Assembly: GCA_001899635.1 (NCBI GenBank)
Contig: MKVQ01000030.1
Span: 258,986-322,985, forward strand
Origin: Myxococcales bacterium 68-20
GTDB taxonomy: Bacteria; Myxococcota_A; Polyangia; Polyangiales; Polyangiaceae
Length of the DNA stretch: 64,000 nucleotides
Reading direction: 5' to 3'
Part shown: positions 24,921 to 33,746 of the stretch, one piece after another
Numbering within the stretch: position 1 is the stretch's first letter
Layout of the letters: each line of letters begins with the position of its first letter
Notes under the pieces: generated by a model
What the model was told of the DNA's origin: nothing
Seen by the model: the letters and a program-made list of their open reading frames with translations, nothing else
The model's database searches: none
Translations under genes and position numbers: made by a program

Positions 24921-26189
24921 TCACGGCGCGGGGCTCTCCGCGCCCGCTTCGCGTCCACCGCGAGCGCGGCGTCCGGAGCCCGTCGGCGCGACGCCGTCGT
25001 CCGGCCGCGCCTCGGCGAGCGGCGGAGCCCCCGCATCGAGCGCGGAGAGACGGGTCCCGTTCACTCGTGCGCCCGGCGAGAGCGCCTCGGCGCCGCGAAC
25101 GACGATCCATTCCCCGCCCTTCAGACCGGAGCGCACCTCGACCCAACCGTCCTTCGTGCTCATGCCGAGCGTGATGACGCGCTCCTGCGCGACGTCGTTC
25201 TCGACCACGTAGGTCACGTAGCCATGATCGGTCGCTCGCGTCGCGAAGCGCGGGATCACCGGCGCATCACGCGTCGCTCCGACGTCGACGCTCACATCGC
25301 AGAACGACCCCGGACGGAGCCAGTACTTGTTCTCGGAGGTGATCACCTCGGCGGTCACGCCGACCATGTGCGTCGTCGGATCCGCCGCCCCGGCAACGAG
25401 CGTGATCTTCGCCTCGAAGGTGCGCGCTGTCTCGCGCATCGTGAACGTCGCCTTCATCCCCGGCTTCAGACGCGGCGCCTCCTGAGGCTCGACCTGGAAG
25501 CGGAGCAGCATCGGGTCCTGACGCAGGAGCGTCGCCATCACGACGCCTGTATTCACGTACTGGCCGGTCTCGACGGTGCGCGTCTGGATGACGCCTCCGA
25601 GCGGTGCGCGAACGAAGGAGTCGCGGAGATTGAGCTCCGCGATCTTCAGGTTCTCCGCGGCGACGGCCGTGTCGGCCTTCGCGGTGAGGGTCTTCGTGCG
25701 ATAGGTCTCGAGCTCCTCGCCGGGGATCAGCCCGGGGTGCTTCTCCATCGCGCCTTCGCGGCGGTTGACCTGCGCCTCGACGTCCTTCTGCGCCGCCTGC
25801 GCCTTCTCGAGCGCTGCCTTGCTGCTGTTCACCGCGAGCCGGAACCGCTCCGAGTCGATGACGACGAGGACGTCACCCTTCTTCACCTCCTGACCGTCGG
25901 TGAAGGCGACCTTGTCGACGACGCCCGCGACGCGGGAGGTGACCTGCACGCGCTCGAACGCTTCGATCGTCCCAGGCGCGGTGACGACGTACTCGAGCTT
26001 CTTCGCCTCGGTCTGGAGCAGGTCGACGGCGTAGGTGAGGCCGCCGTCGCCGCCGCGCATCCCGCGCCCGGCACGAGCGCCGCCTCCGCTCGCTCCGTCC
26101 GGGGCCGGCGTCTCGCGCTTGCACGCGGCGAGGCCGATCGGAAGAAGCGGGACGGAGATCGCAGCGAGGAGGATGACGATGCGCTTCAT
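24921..26189 (-). CDS. RND periplasmic adaptor (membrane fusion protein)
   Basis: 422 aa; the ATG at 26189 overlaps the channel gene's stop (ATGA). Lipoprotein signal with lipobox LAAC (Cys23), then a Gly/Arg linker. It has a biotinyl-lipoyl half ('VTAPGTIEAFERVQVTSRVAGVVDKVAFTDGQEVKKGDVL'), a helical hairpin (about 125-190), the second lipoyl half ('SFVRAPLGGVIQTRTVETGQYV'), and beta-barrel and membrane-proximal domains. The C-terminal ~35 residues are Arg/Gly/Ala-rich and vary from the family. It links the pump to the TolC-like channel. Confidence 0.94.
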   Translation of the reverse strand: MKRIVILLAAISVPLLPIGLAACKRETPAPDGASGGGARAGRGMRGGDGGLTYAVDLLQTEAKKLEYVVTAPGTIEAFERVQVTSRVAGVVDKVAFTDGQEVKKGDVLVVIDSERFRLAVNSSKAALEKAQAAQKDVEAQVNRREGAMEKHPGLIPGEELETYRTKTLTAKADTAVAAENLKIAELNLRDSFVRAPLGGVIQTRTVETGQYVNTGVVMATLLRQDPMLLRFQVEPQEAPRLKPGMKATFTMRETARTFEAKITLVAGAADPTTHMVGVTAEVITSENKYWLRPGSFCDVSVDVGATRDAPVIPRFATRATDHGYVTYVVENDVAQERVITLGMSTKDGWVEVRSGLKGGEWIVVRGAEALSPGARVNGTRLSALDAGAPPLAEARPDDGVAPTGSGRRARGGREAGAESPAP

Positions 26190-27490
26190 CTGGACAGGTT
26201 TTCGTCGATGGGCCCGAAGCCGAGCGCGTAGCGCAGCTCGAGGTATGCCTGCTCCATCGAGAGCTTCGCCGAGGCGCGGGTGACCTCGGCGTCGTAGCGA
26301 CGCGCGTTGGCGTCCGTCAGCTCGATCGCGCGTGCGAGGCCCTGGCGATAGAGGATCTCGGTCTCGTCGGAGCTCCGCTGGGCAGCGGCGATTGCGTCGT
26401 CGGCGATCTTGAACGCCTCGCGCGCCGCCCTGAGCGAGACGAGCGCGACGCGGATCTCGTTGTCGATCGTTCGACGGAGCAAGCTCTCGTCGAGCGCCTG
26501 GCTCTCGGCCTGCGCGAGACGCGTTCGCCGGTCGGCGTAGCGAAAGCCGGCGTCGAAGATGTTCCACTGGAGGTTCAGCGTCGCGATCTCGTCGCGCCCA
26601 CGCTCGGTCGGCAGCGGATCGGGCAGGAAGCGGACCTGCGCCGAAGCGGAGAGCGAGGGGAGCAAGCGGTAGAGCGGCTCCTTGGCCGAAGCGCGCAGGG
26701 CCTCCGTCCTCTCCTGCGCCGCGCGGAGATCGGGCCGGCGATCCATCGCGGCGCGGACCTGATCGTCGGGGTTCGTCTCGAAGCTCTCTGCTGCCTGCGT
26801 CGTGCGATCGGGCGGGGCCAGCGCCGGCGCTCCTCCCAACCTCGGGGGCGCGATGGGCCGTCCCATGAGGAAGCCGAGGCCGAGGTACGCCGTGCCGACG
26901 CGCCCCTCGGCGGTCGCGACCTCGCGCGCCGCGGACGCGACCTCGAGCGTCGCGCGCGTCGCGTCGTTGATGCTCGCGAGCCCCGCGGCCGCGCGAGCCT
27001 CGGCGTTCTGGAGATTCGCCTGCGCGCGATCGAGGCGCTTCGTAGCCGCCTCGAGCACGCGCTCGGCCGCGAGCGTCTGGAGGAAGGCACGCGCGGTGTC
27101 GAACGCAACGGCGCGCCGCTCCTGCGCGCTGTTCCATCTCTCGGCCTCGAGCTGGTGGCTCGCCTGCGAGTAGGAAGGGAACGCGCTCGGCGCGAGGATC
27201 GGCTGGCTGAGGGTGATGGTCCCGCTCGACGTCGTGTTCCGTCCGCTCCGATCCTCTTGGAGGCGGTACTGGCCCGTGCCGGCGGCGGTGAGCGAAGGAA
27301 GGAACGCCCCACGCGCGCGTTCGAGCTGACCGGCAGCCTGCTCCACCCGGAGCGGCGCCCGGCGCGCGCGTTCGTTGTTCTCCAGCGCGGAGCGAACCGC
27401 CTGCTCGAGTCGAAGCGACTCCTCGGCTCCGGCGCTATGGGAAAAGAGCACGCCGGCGAGCAGGATTGCGGGCACGACGTCGAGACGCAT
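26186..27490 (-). CDS. TolC-family outer-membrane efflux channel
   Basis: 434 aa with a cleavable signal peptide (about 1-22, HSAGAEE). Two OEP repeats of long coiled helices are visible: 'RLEQAVRSALENNERARRAPLRVEQAAGQLERARGAFLPSLTAAG' opens the first and 'FETNPDDQVRAAMDRRPDLRAAQERTEAL' the second. 'ATLNLQWNIFDAG' marks a barrel strand. No lipobox. First gene of the operon channel-adaptor-pump. Confidence 0.93.
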   Translation of the reverse strand: MRLDVVPAILLAGVLFSHSAGAEESLRLEQAVRSALENNERARRAPLRVEQAAGQLERARGAFLPSLTAAGTGQYRLQEDRSGRNTTSSGTITLSQPILAPSAFPSYSQASHQLEAERWNSAQERRAVAFDTARAFLQTLAAERVLEAATKRLDRAQANLQNAEARAAAGLASINDATRATLEVASAAREVATAEGRVGTAYLGLGFLMGRPIAPPRLGGAPALAPPDRTTQAAESFETNPDDQVRAAMDRRPDLRAAQERTEALRASAKEPLYRLLPSLSASAQVRFLPDPLPTERGRDEIATLNLQWNIFDAGFRYADRRTRLAQAESQALDESLLRRTIDNEIRVALVSLRAAREAFKIADDAIAAAQRSSDETEILYRQGLARAIELTDANARRYDAEVTRASAKLSMEQAYLELRYALGFGPIDENLSR

Positions 27491-27822
27491 CGGGCCCGAA
27501 ATGCTCGGCTCGAGAAGGCCCGATCACAACGCAGTTGCGACCAGGTGGCGTGGGCCCATGACCGTCGCCGTTCCCCTGCCGACGACGAGAAGGGGGCGGT
27601 ACCGGTCGGTCGATGGAGAAGGTCGCCCGAGGTGGGTGTGAAAGCGCGGCCGTAACGAGCGCGCCGGCCCTTCGCCGCCGGGCGAGCTCGCGAGCGCTCG
27701 CGACTCGCGAGGTCTCGCGTCGACGTTCGCGCGCGGACGCGAGTACGGAGCGCTCCGAGCCCCCAAAAGACGCGCAATTGCACACACATGCAGCAGGCTG
27801 CCGGTCTCGGCCCGATCGATGC
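27491..27822. promoter_or_regulatory. 332-base divergent spacer between efflux operon and M15 peptidase gene
   Basis: No gene is supported. Both neighbours start outward from it, so both promoters must lie here. No clear dyad, repeat or terminator is visible. Confidence 0.4.
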
Positions 27823-28911
27823 ATGGGCACGCATCGAATGCTTCGCCACGCGCCCTGGCTGCTCGTTCCGCTCTTCGCTGCTGCCTGCTCCGGCGCGGGT
27901 GACGATCTCGAGGATCCGCAGGACCATCACGTCCACGAGGAGGGTGAGGACCTGGACGAGGTGGTGGGGACCGTCTCGAGCGCCCTCACCGCAACGTCGC
28001 CGGTCTCGGCGGCCGTGACGCAGAGCTGCTCCACGAACGCGGTGAAGGCGCTCGCGGTGCAGCTCGTGGAGGAGATCCAGTGCTTGAAGCCCGGCTCGAT
28101 GAAGCGGATCGACAAGGTCCCCGGCCTCGCGCTCGGAGCAACGGTCTTCCCCTACCTGCAGACGCCCGCGGCCAACGCGCTCATCGCGGCCCAGAAGGCG
28201 CGCGGCGTCACGCTCTCGATCAACTCGGGCCTGCGTGCGCTCCCGCAGCAGTACCTCCTCTACCGCTGGTACAGGACCGGCCGTTGCGGCATCCCCCTCG
28301 CGGCCGAGCCGGGGACGAGCAACCACGAGTCCGGCATCGCGGTCGACATCAGGGACAACGCGGCGTGGCGCACGGCGATGAAGAACAAGGGCTACGCCTG
28401 GCTCGGCGCTAGCGACCCCGTCCACTTCGACTACCGCGGCGGCGGCACGGTCCGCATGAAGGGCCTCTCGGTGCTCGCGTTCCAGCGACTGTGGAACCGG
28501 AACAATCCGAACGACAAGATCGCCGAAGACAGCTCGTACGGCCCCGCGACCGAGGCACGCCTCATGAAGTCACCGGTGGGCGGCTTCCCGATCGGCGCGG
28601 TCTGCTCATCGAGCACCTCGCCGCCGATGGATGGCGGAGCAGATGCGGGCATCGAGGACGAGGAAGAGCCGGTCGCGATCCCCGACGCCACCGAGCCATA
28701 CGAAGAAGCACCGACCGACGGCGCGGACGAAGAGACGACGACGACGACGACGGCAACGTCATCCCCGATTCGCACGGCGCCGCGCGCAGGCGCCGTGGAG
28801 CAGGGCTGCGCGGTATCACTCGGAGCAAGCGCCCGCTCATGGCCCGGAGCGTCGCTCGTTCTCGGGTTGGCCGGCGCCGGCCTCGTCCTCCGCCGCCGTC
28901 GCCAACGCTGA
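27823..28911 (+). CDS. M15-type peptidase with peptidoglycan-binding-like domain and MYXO-CTERM-like tail
   Basis: 362 aa from the ATG at 27823; the ATG at 27838 is equally good. Lipoprotein signal with lipobox FAAAC. The catalytic domain (about 95-215) shows VanY/D,D-carboxypeptidase motifs: 'INSGLRALPQQ', 'SNHESGIAVDI' (His and Asp zinc ligands) and 'HFDYRG' (third His). A peptidoglycan-binding-1-like unit follows ('VLAFQRLWNRNN...YGPATEARLMKS', about 222-260). An acidic linker carries a poly-Thr run. The C-terminus has GC, a hydrophobic helix and RRRRQR. It likely trims peptide crosslinks in the cell wall of itself or prey. Confidence 0.88.
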   Translation: MGTHRMLRHAPWLLVPLFAAACSGAGDDLEDPQDHHVHEEGEDLDEVVGTVSSALTATSPVSAAVTQSCSTNAVKALAVQLVEEIQCLKPGSMKRIDKVPGLALGATVFPYLQTPAANALIAAQKARGVTLSINSGLRALPQQYLLYRWYRTGRCGIPLAAEPGTSNHESGIAVDIRDNAAWRTAMKNKGYAWLGASDPVHFDYRGGGTVRMKGLSVLAFQRLWNRNNPNDKIAEDSSYGPATEARLMKSPVGGFPIGAVCSSSTSPPMDGGADAGIEDEEEPVAIPDATEPYEEAPTDGADEETTTTTTATSSPIRTAPRAGAVEQGCAVSLGASARSWPGASLVLGLAGAGLVLRRRRQR

Positions 28912-28915
28912 ACGC

Positions 28916-30472
28916 TCAGCTCGCCGTCACCGCGGAGAGGACGGCGAGCAGCTTCTCGAGCGTGAACGGCTTCACGATCCGACGGCAGCGTGCCTGGCGA
29001 AGGAACGCTTCTCCGTGGGGCGTGAACGCCCCTGCCGTCATGAGGATGAAGCGGCTCGCGACACCGAGCGCCTCCATCTGAGCGAAGAATGCGACGCCGT
29101 CGACCTCCGGCATCGAGAGGTCGCAGAGGATCGCGTCGAAGCGCTTCGGATCGGCGCGAACCAGCTCGAGCGCGTCCGGCGAACGATTGCAGACGACGAC
29201 GTCCTGGGTGTCCTCGAGCACGAGCTCGAGCGAGCGCAGGAACGAGGGCTCGTCGTCGATGACGAGGATGGTGAGCCGTTGCGGGCTCACGACAGGCTGC
29301 GCCGACGGGGGCGCCGAGTCCCCGATCGCCACCGGGAGCCTGACCACCACCGTGGTCCCTTGGCCGAGCCGAGAGTCGATCTCGAGGACGCCGCCTGCCT
29401 CCTCGACGATGCGCTTCGACACGAAGAGACCGAGCCCCGTTCCGCGCCCGGGCGCCTTGGTGGTGAAGAACGGATCGAAGACGCGCGCGGAATGGGCCGG
29501 ATCGATCCCGCAGCCGTCGTCCTTCACCGAGATCCGAACCTGCTTTCCGTCGTCGTGGAGCGAGGCCGCCACCTCGATGATGTTCGCAGGCGTCCGCGCG
29601 GGGTCGACGGCATGCGCAGCGTTGAGTAGGAGATTCGTGACGACCTGACAGAGCGCGCCCTCGCTCGCTCGCACCCGCGGGAGGGCGGAGACGTCGACGC
29701 AGATCTTCGCGCGTCCCTGGAGCTCGCTCGCGCAGAGATCGAGAGCAGCCTCGATGGGGCGCCGCACGTCCGCCGTCGTATCCTGCTGACGGTCGGGCGC
29801 GAGGAGGCCGACGCTCGCCGCGATGCCGCCGATGCGACGGAGCGCATCTCGAACATGGTCGAGCGCCTCGGTCGCCCGCTGGCTCGAAGCACCGGCACGC
29901 CCGAGCTCACGCGCGAGCACCTCGATGCTCGTCGTCGCGAACGCGAGCGGTTGCCGGATCTCGTGACCGACACTCGCCGCCACGAGGCCCATCGCCGCGA
30001 GACGCTCGGCCTCGAGGAGCTTCGCTTTGAGCTGCACCTCCTCGGTGACGTCGCGCACGAGCACGAGCACCGAGGGAGCCTGGTCCTCGTTCGCGGGGCG
30101 CGGCGCCGGACGCATCTCGCACCGGAAGTTGCGTCGCCCGGCCGGGACGTCGAGCGTGTAGTCGAACGACTCGGTGACGCCCGTCGTGAGGACGTCACGC
30201 AACATGGCGGTGAACCGATCGCCGAGCTCGGGCCCGATCAGCTCCGTCACCGTTCGGCCCCGCAGCTCCTCCACCGGGCGGTAGAGGAGCTGTGGATATC
30301 CCGTCCAGACCGCGAGGTAGCGACCGTCGATGTCGACCTCGAAGAGGATGCCTCCGACGAACGCGACCAGGATGCCGACACGCGCATTGAACGCCTCGAC
30401 GTCGCGCGGAATGACCGCGTCGTCGAAGTAGGTCGCAATCACGGCCGGAGCCGGTCCCTTCTCGTTCGACAT
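28916..30472 (-). CDS. PAS hybrid histidine kinase with C-terminal receiver
   Basis: 518 aa, cytosolic. PAS-type sensor (about 28-150, 'GILFEVDIDGRYLAVWTGYPQLLYRPVEELRGRTVTELI'), then a HisKA-like region with His in 'SVGHEIRQPL' (about residue 180). HATPase at about 275-385 has 'NLLLNAAHAVD' (N-box), 'VKDDGCGIDP' and 'GTGLGLFVSKRIV'. Receiver at about 395-515 has Asp in 'AILCDLSMPEVDG' and Lys in 'RIVKPFTLEK'. No HPt or DNA-binding output is encoded beside it. The stop lies 4 bases from the convergent M15 gene. Confidence 0.93.
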   Translation of the reverse strand: MSNEKGPAPAVIATYFDDAVIPRDVEAFNARVGILVAFVGGILFEVDIDGRYLAVWTGYPQLLYRPVEELRGRTVTELIGPELGDRFTAMLRDVLTTGVTESFDYTLDVPAGRRNFRCEMRPAPRPANEDQAPSVLVLVRDVTEEVQLKAKLLEAERLAAMGLVAASVGHEIRQPLAFATTSIEVLARELGRAGASSQRATEALDHVRDALRRIGGIAASVGLLAPDRQQDTTADVRRPIEAALDLCASELQGRAKICVDVSALPRVRASEGALCQVVTNLLLNAAHAVDPARTPANIIEVAASLHDDGKQVRISVKDDGCGIDPAHSARVFDPFFTTKAPGRGTGLGLFVSKRIVEEAGGVLEIDSRLGQGTTVVVRLPVAIGDSAPPSAQPVVSPQRLTILVIDDEPSFLRSLELVLEDTQDVVVCNRSPDALELVRADPKRFDAILCDLSMPEVDGVAFFAQMEALGVASRFILMTAGAFTPHGEAFLRQARCRRIVKPFTLEKLLAVLSAVTAS

Positions 30473-30519
30473 CGACGTGACCCTACCACGCTCGTCGCGG
30501 CATCGAGGCCGCCGCGCCG

Positions 30520-31158
30520 CTACTTCTTCTTCCGGTAGGCCACCGGGATCACGAACCGAACCGCGGTCAGGTCTTCGTCGATCTTCACCTGCTTGTTGTC
30601 CGTGAGCGTCAGCGTCCGTCCCGCCGTGAGGACAGCGCGCTCGGTCAGCTCCGGGTCCACCTTCACGCCCGACGCGGTCGCCTTGGGATAGACGATCCAG
30701 ATGGCGCCGTCAGGGACGATGGTCTCCTTGATCGCCGGCAGCTTCTCGAGATCCTTCTTCACGTTCGCGGCGACGAAGACGACGTCGAAGTCCTTGCCGC
30801 GCGCAGTCTTCGCGACCTTCGCCCCGGACGCCTCGATGTTCGCCCGGAGATCCGCGTCGAGCTTGCCGACGACGCACACCTTCTTCGTCTCGGAGAGTCC
30901 GAGCTTCTCGACGACGGACTTCGGGTTCTTGATCCTCTCTCTCCAGACCTCGGCTTTCGGCCCGAGCTCGAGCAAGAGGAGCCCGCGCGGAGTTTTGAGC
31001 TCGAGCCACCCGGAGCTCGCTTCGACGGAGAACATCTCCGCGAACGGAATCGTCATCGTCGCGCCGCCGCGGAAGACGATCGTGTCGGTCTCGAGTAGCG
31101 CAGTGACGTCGATGATGCGGCCGTCCAACCGCAGCTGGGTCTTGATTTCCTGGCCCAC
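30520..31158 (-). CDS. DUF3052-like cytosolic protein
   Basis: 212 aa from a GTG at 31158 (VGQEIKT) preceded by GGAGGC 7 bases upstream; an upstream GTG at 31176 is the alternative. The N-terminal half (about 1-85) is beta-rich ('LDGRIIDVTALLETDTIVFRGG', 'SGWLELKTPRGLLLLELGPKAE'). The C-terminal half ('VCVVGKLDADLRANIEASGA', 'DFDVVFVAANVKKDLEKLPAI', 'DGAIWIVYPKA') has a nucleotide-fold rhythm like DUF3052 proteins. No catalytic residues are evident. It runs divergently from cydA with a ~92-base spacer that must hold both promoters. Confidence 0.7.
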   Translation of the reverse strand: MGQEIKTQLRLDGRIIDVTALLETDTIVFRGGATMTIPFAEMFSVEASSGWLELKTPRGLLLLELGPKAEVWRERIKNPKSVVEKLGLSETKKVCVVGKLDADLRANIEASGAKVAKTARGKDFDVVFVAANVKKDLEKLPAIKETIVPDGAIWIVYPKATASGVKVDPELTERAVLTAGRTLTLTDNKQVKIDEDLTAVRFVIPVAYRKKK

Positions 31159-31250
31159 GTAGATGCCTCCGTGCACGCCATCCTATCCCGCCCCGCAGGC
31201 CGGGTGTGCGCCTTGCGCGGGTGCCCCGGCGCCCCTAGAACCTGTGCGAA

Positions 31251-32654
31251 ATGACCGCCCTCACGGCGCACCGGCTCCATTTCGCCTTCAGCATCGTCTA
31301 CCACTACCTGTTCCCGCAGCTGACGATGGGGCTCGGCCTCCTCATCGTGATCCTGAAGGTGAAGGGCTTCCGTGGAAACGTGGCGGCGGCGGACTCGGCC
31401 CGCTTCTGGGGTCGCATCTTCGGGCTGACGTTCGTGATGGGCGTGGTCACCGGGATCCCGCTCGAGTTCCAGATCGGCGCCGGCTGGTCACGCTTCGCCC
31501 ACGCGACAGGCGGCGTCATCGGGCAGACCCTCGCGATGGAGGGGGTGATCGCGTTCTTCCTCGAGTCGACCTTCCTCTACTTGTTCCTCTTCGGAGAGAA
31601 GTGGATGGCGCCGCGCACGCACGTCGCAGTGGCGGTGCTCGTCATGACGGGCTCGTGGCTCTCCGGCTACTTCATCGTCACGACCAACGCGTTCATGCAG
31701 CACCCCGTCGGCCACGTCGTCGGCGCCGACGGCGTCGTTCATCTGGCGAGCATCAGCGAGTACCTCGGCAATCCGTGGGCATGGGTTCAATACCTGCACA
31801 CGATGACCGGCTCGGTCGTCACGGCATCGTTCGTCGTCACCGCCGCCGGCGCGTTCTACCTGCTCCAGGACAAGCACGTGGAGCACGCAAAGGTCTTCCT
31901 TCGCGTCGGCGTCATCGCCGGCGTCGTCGCGACGATCATGATGGCCATGCCGACCGGCGACCTCCACGCGCGGCTCGTCGCGAAGTACCAGCCGGTCGCC
32001 TTCGCCGCGATGGAAGGGCACTTCCACACGGAGGACGGAGCGGCGCTCACGCTCGTCGGTCAGCCGGACGTCGACCGACTCAGGCTCGACAACCCGATCC
32101 AGATCCCCCGCGCCCTCAGCTTCATGACGCACCAGCGGTGGAACGCGCGCATCGAGGGACTGACGGCGTTCGACCCCGACCTGTGGCCGGACAACGTCCC
32201 GCTCCTCTACTACTCGTACCATGTGATGGTCGGCCTCGGGACGATCTTCATCGCGCTCATGGCCTCGAGCGCCGCGCTCCTCCGGAAGGGACGCCTCTTT
32301 CATCCGCGCGCACGGCCGCTGCTCTGGGCGTTGATGCTCGCCGCACCGCTTCCATACGTCGCCAACACGGCCGGATGGATGACCGCGGAGCTCGGACGGC
32401 AGCCCTGGATCGTCTACGGCGTCATGCGAACGGCGCACGGATATTCAGCGAACGTGTCGGCCGGCAACACGCTCTTCACGTTGCTCGGCTTCATGGGTCT
32501 CTACGCGCTCCTCTCGCTTCTCTTCGTGTTCGTCGCCTATCGGATCTTCGCCAGCGGTCCGGGCCCGCTCGTCACCACGCCCCCGAACGAAGACGAAGCA
32601 CCGCCCCCCGACTCGCTCGAGGGACCGCCCGCACCGACGGAGGGCATCGCCTGA
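31251..32654 (+). CDS. cydA: cytochrome bd oxidase subunit I
   Basis: 467 aa. The N-terminus 'HRLHFAFSIVYHYLFPQLTMG' contains His18, equivalent to the high-spin haem b ligand. The next signatures are 'GIPLEFQIGAGWSRFAHATGGVIGQTLAMEGVIAFFLESTFLYLFLFG' and 'GSWLSGYFIVTTNAFMQHPVG' (with the haem ligand His of the family), then 'NAYVANTAGWMTAELGRQPW'-type sequence near residue 365. The Q-loop is of the short type. The enzyme oxidises quinol and reduces oxygen at high affinity. It is translationally coupled to cydB (stop and start share one base). No cydX or cydDC lies nearby. Confidence 0.96.
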   Translation: MTALTAHRLHFAFSIVYHYLFPQLTMGLGLLIVILKVKGFRGNVAAADSARFWGRIFGLTFVMGVVTGIPLEFQIGAGWSRFAHATGGVIGQTLAMEGVIAFFLESTFLYLFLFGEKWMAPRTHVAVAVLVMTGSWLSGYFIVTTNAFMQHPVGHVVGADGVVHLASISEYLGNPWAWVQYLHTMTGSVVTASFVVTAAGAFYLLQDKHVEHAKVFLRVGVIAGVVATIMMAMPTGDLHARLVAKYQPVAFAAMEGHFHTEDGAALTLVGQPDVDRLRLDNPIQIPRALSFMTHQRWNARIEGLTAFDPDLWPDNVPLLYYSYHVMVGLGTIFIALMASSAALLRKGRLFHPRARPLLWALMLAAPLPYVANTAGWMTAELGRQPWIVYGVMRTAHGYSANVSAGNTLFTLLGFMGLYALLSLLFVFVAYRIFASGPGPLVTTPPNEDEAPPPDSLEGPPAPTEGIA

Positions 32655-33700
32655 TGGTCGACCTCTGGTTCGTCCTCGTCTGCGCGATGTTCGCCGCCTA
32701 CGTCGTCCTCGACGGCTACGACCTCGGCGCCGGGATCGTCTCGCCGTTCGTCGCGAAGACCGACGCCGAACAGCGGGTCGTGCTCCACACGATCCTTCCG
32801 TTCTGGGACGGCAACGAGGTCTTCCTCGTGGCCGGCGCCGCCACGCTCTACCTCGCCTTCCCTCGCCTCTTCCCTGCGTTCGTGAGCGGCTTCTACCTGC
32901 CCGTGATGATCGTCCTCTGGCTGCTCATGGGGCGCGGGCTGGGGATCGAGATGCGGCACAAGCTCGACCATCCGCTCTGGAACCAACTCTGGGACGCGAT
33001 CTTCTTCGTCTCGAGCACCCTCGTCGTCCTCTTCTACGGCGCTGCGCTCGGGAACGTCGTGCGCGGCGTGTCGGTGGACGAGAACGGTGACTTCTTCGCC
33101 CCCCTATGGACGAACTTCGGCGTGGGCGACGATGCCGGCGTCCTCGACTGGTACACCTTGCTCGTCGGGGCGACCGCGGTGGTGATGCTCGCTCGCCACG
33201 GCGCGCTCCGGCTACGCGCTCACACCACGGAGGACGAGGAGACCGAGCGCATCGTCGGGGCGCGCTCGGCTCGGCTCGCCGAGCGCCTGGTCGCGCCGAG
33301 CGCGCTGCTCGCAGTCCTGGCGACGGTCGCGACGTTCGCGGTGCAGCCGAACGTCGCCCGCAGCCTCGGAGGTCATCCATACGGAGTCGTCTTCGGGATT
33401 GTCGCGTTCGGCGGCATCGCGTTCTCCGCGATCGCGGCGCGCCGTGCTCGATTCGCACGTGCATTCCAGGCCTCGTCGGCAGCGCTCGTCGGGCTGTTCG
33501 CCTGCGCGTGCCTCGGAATTCATCCCTACGGAGTCATTGCTCGGATACCATCCCGGAGCGTCCTCCTCCAGGACGCGGCCGCTGCACCGTATTCGCTCGG
33601 CGTCGGGCTCGCTTGGTGGGTGCCGGGTATGGCCGCGGTCGTGGCCTACTCGATCTACGCTCACCGGCGACTCGGGCGCGGCGCCCGCTCCGCGGGATGA
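32654..33700 (+). CDS. cydB: cytochrome bd oxidase subunit II
   Basis: 348 aa with about eight hydrophobic helices. It opens with the family's 'LWFVLVCAMFAAYVVLDGYDLGAGIVSPF' and continues 'PFWDGNEVFLVAGAATLYLAFP'. The middle contains 'GAALGNVVRGVSVDENGDFF', which in this family lines the subunit interface. The start overlaps the cydA stop by one base, so the two are co-translated. The downstream PAS kinase starts 46 bases later on the same strand. Confidence 0.95.
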   Translation: MVDLWFVLVCAMFAAYVVLDGYDLGAGIVSPFVAKTDAEQRVVLHTILPFWDGNEVFLVAGAATLYLAFPRLFPAFVSGFYLPVMIVLWLLMGRGLGIEMRHKLDHPLWNQLWDAIFFVSSTLVVLFYGAALGNVVRGVSVDENGDFFAPLWTNFGVGDDAGVLDWYTLLVGATAVVMLARHGALRLRAHTTEDEETERIVGARSARLAERLVAPSALLAVLATVATFAVQPNVARSLGGHPYGVVFGIVAFGGIAFSAIAARRARFARAFQASSAALVGLFACACLGIHPYGVIARIPSRSVLLQDAAAAPYSLGVGLAWWVPGMAAVVAYSIYAHRRLGRGARSAG

Positions 33701-33746
33701 GGCAGCGGCCGACACATCGAAGCGCAAGTTGCGGTACCATCGGGGG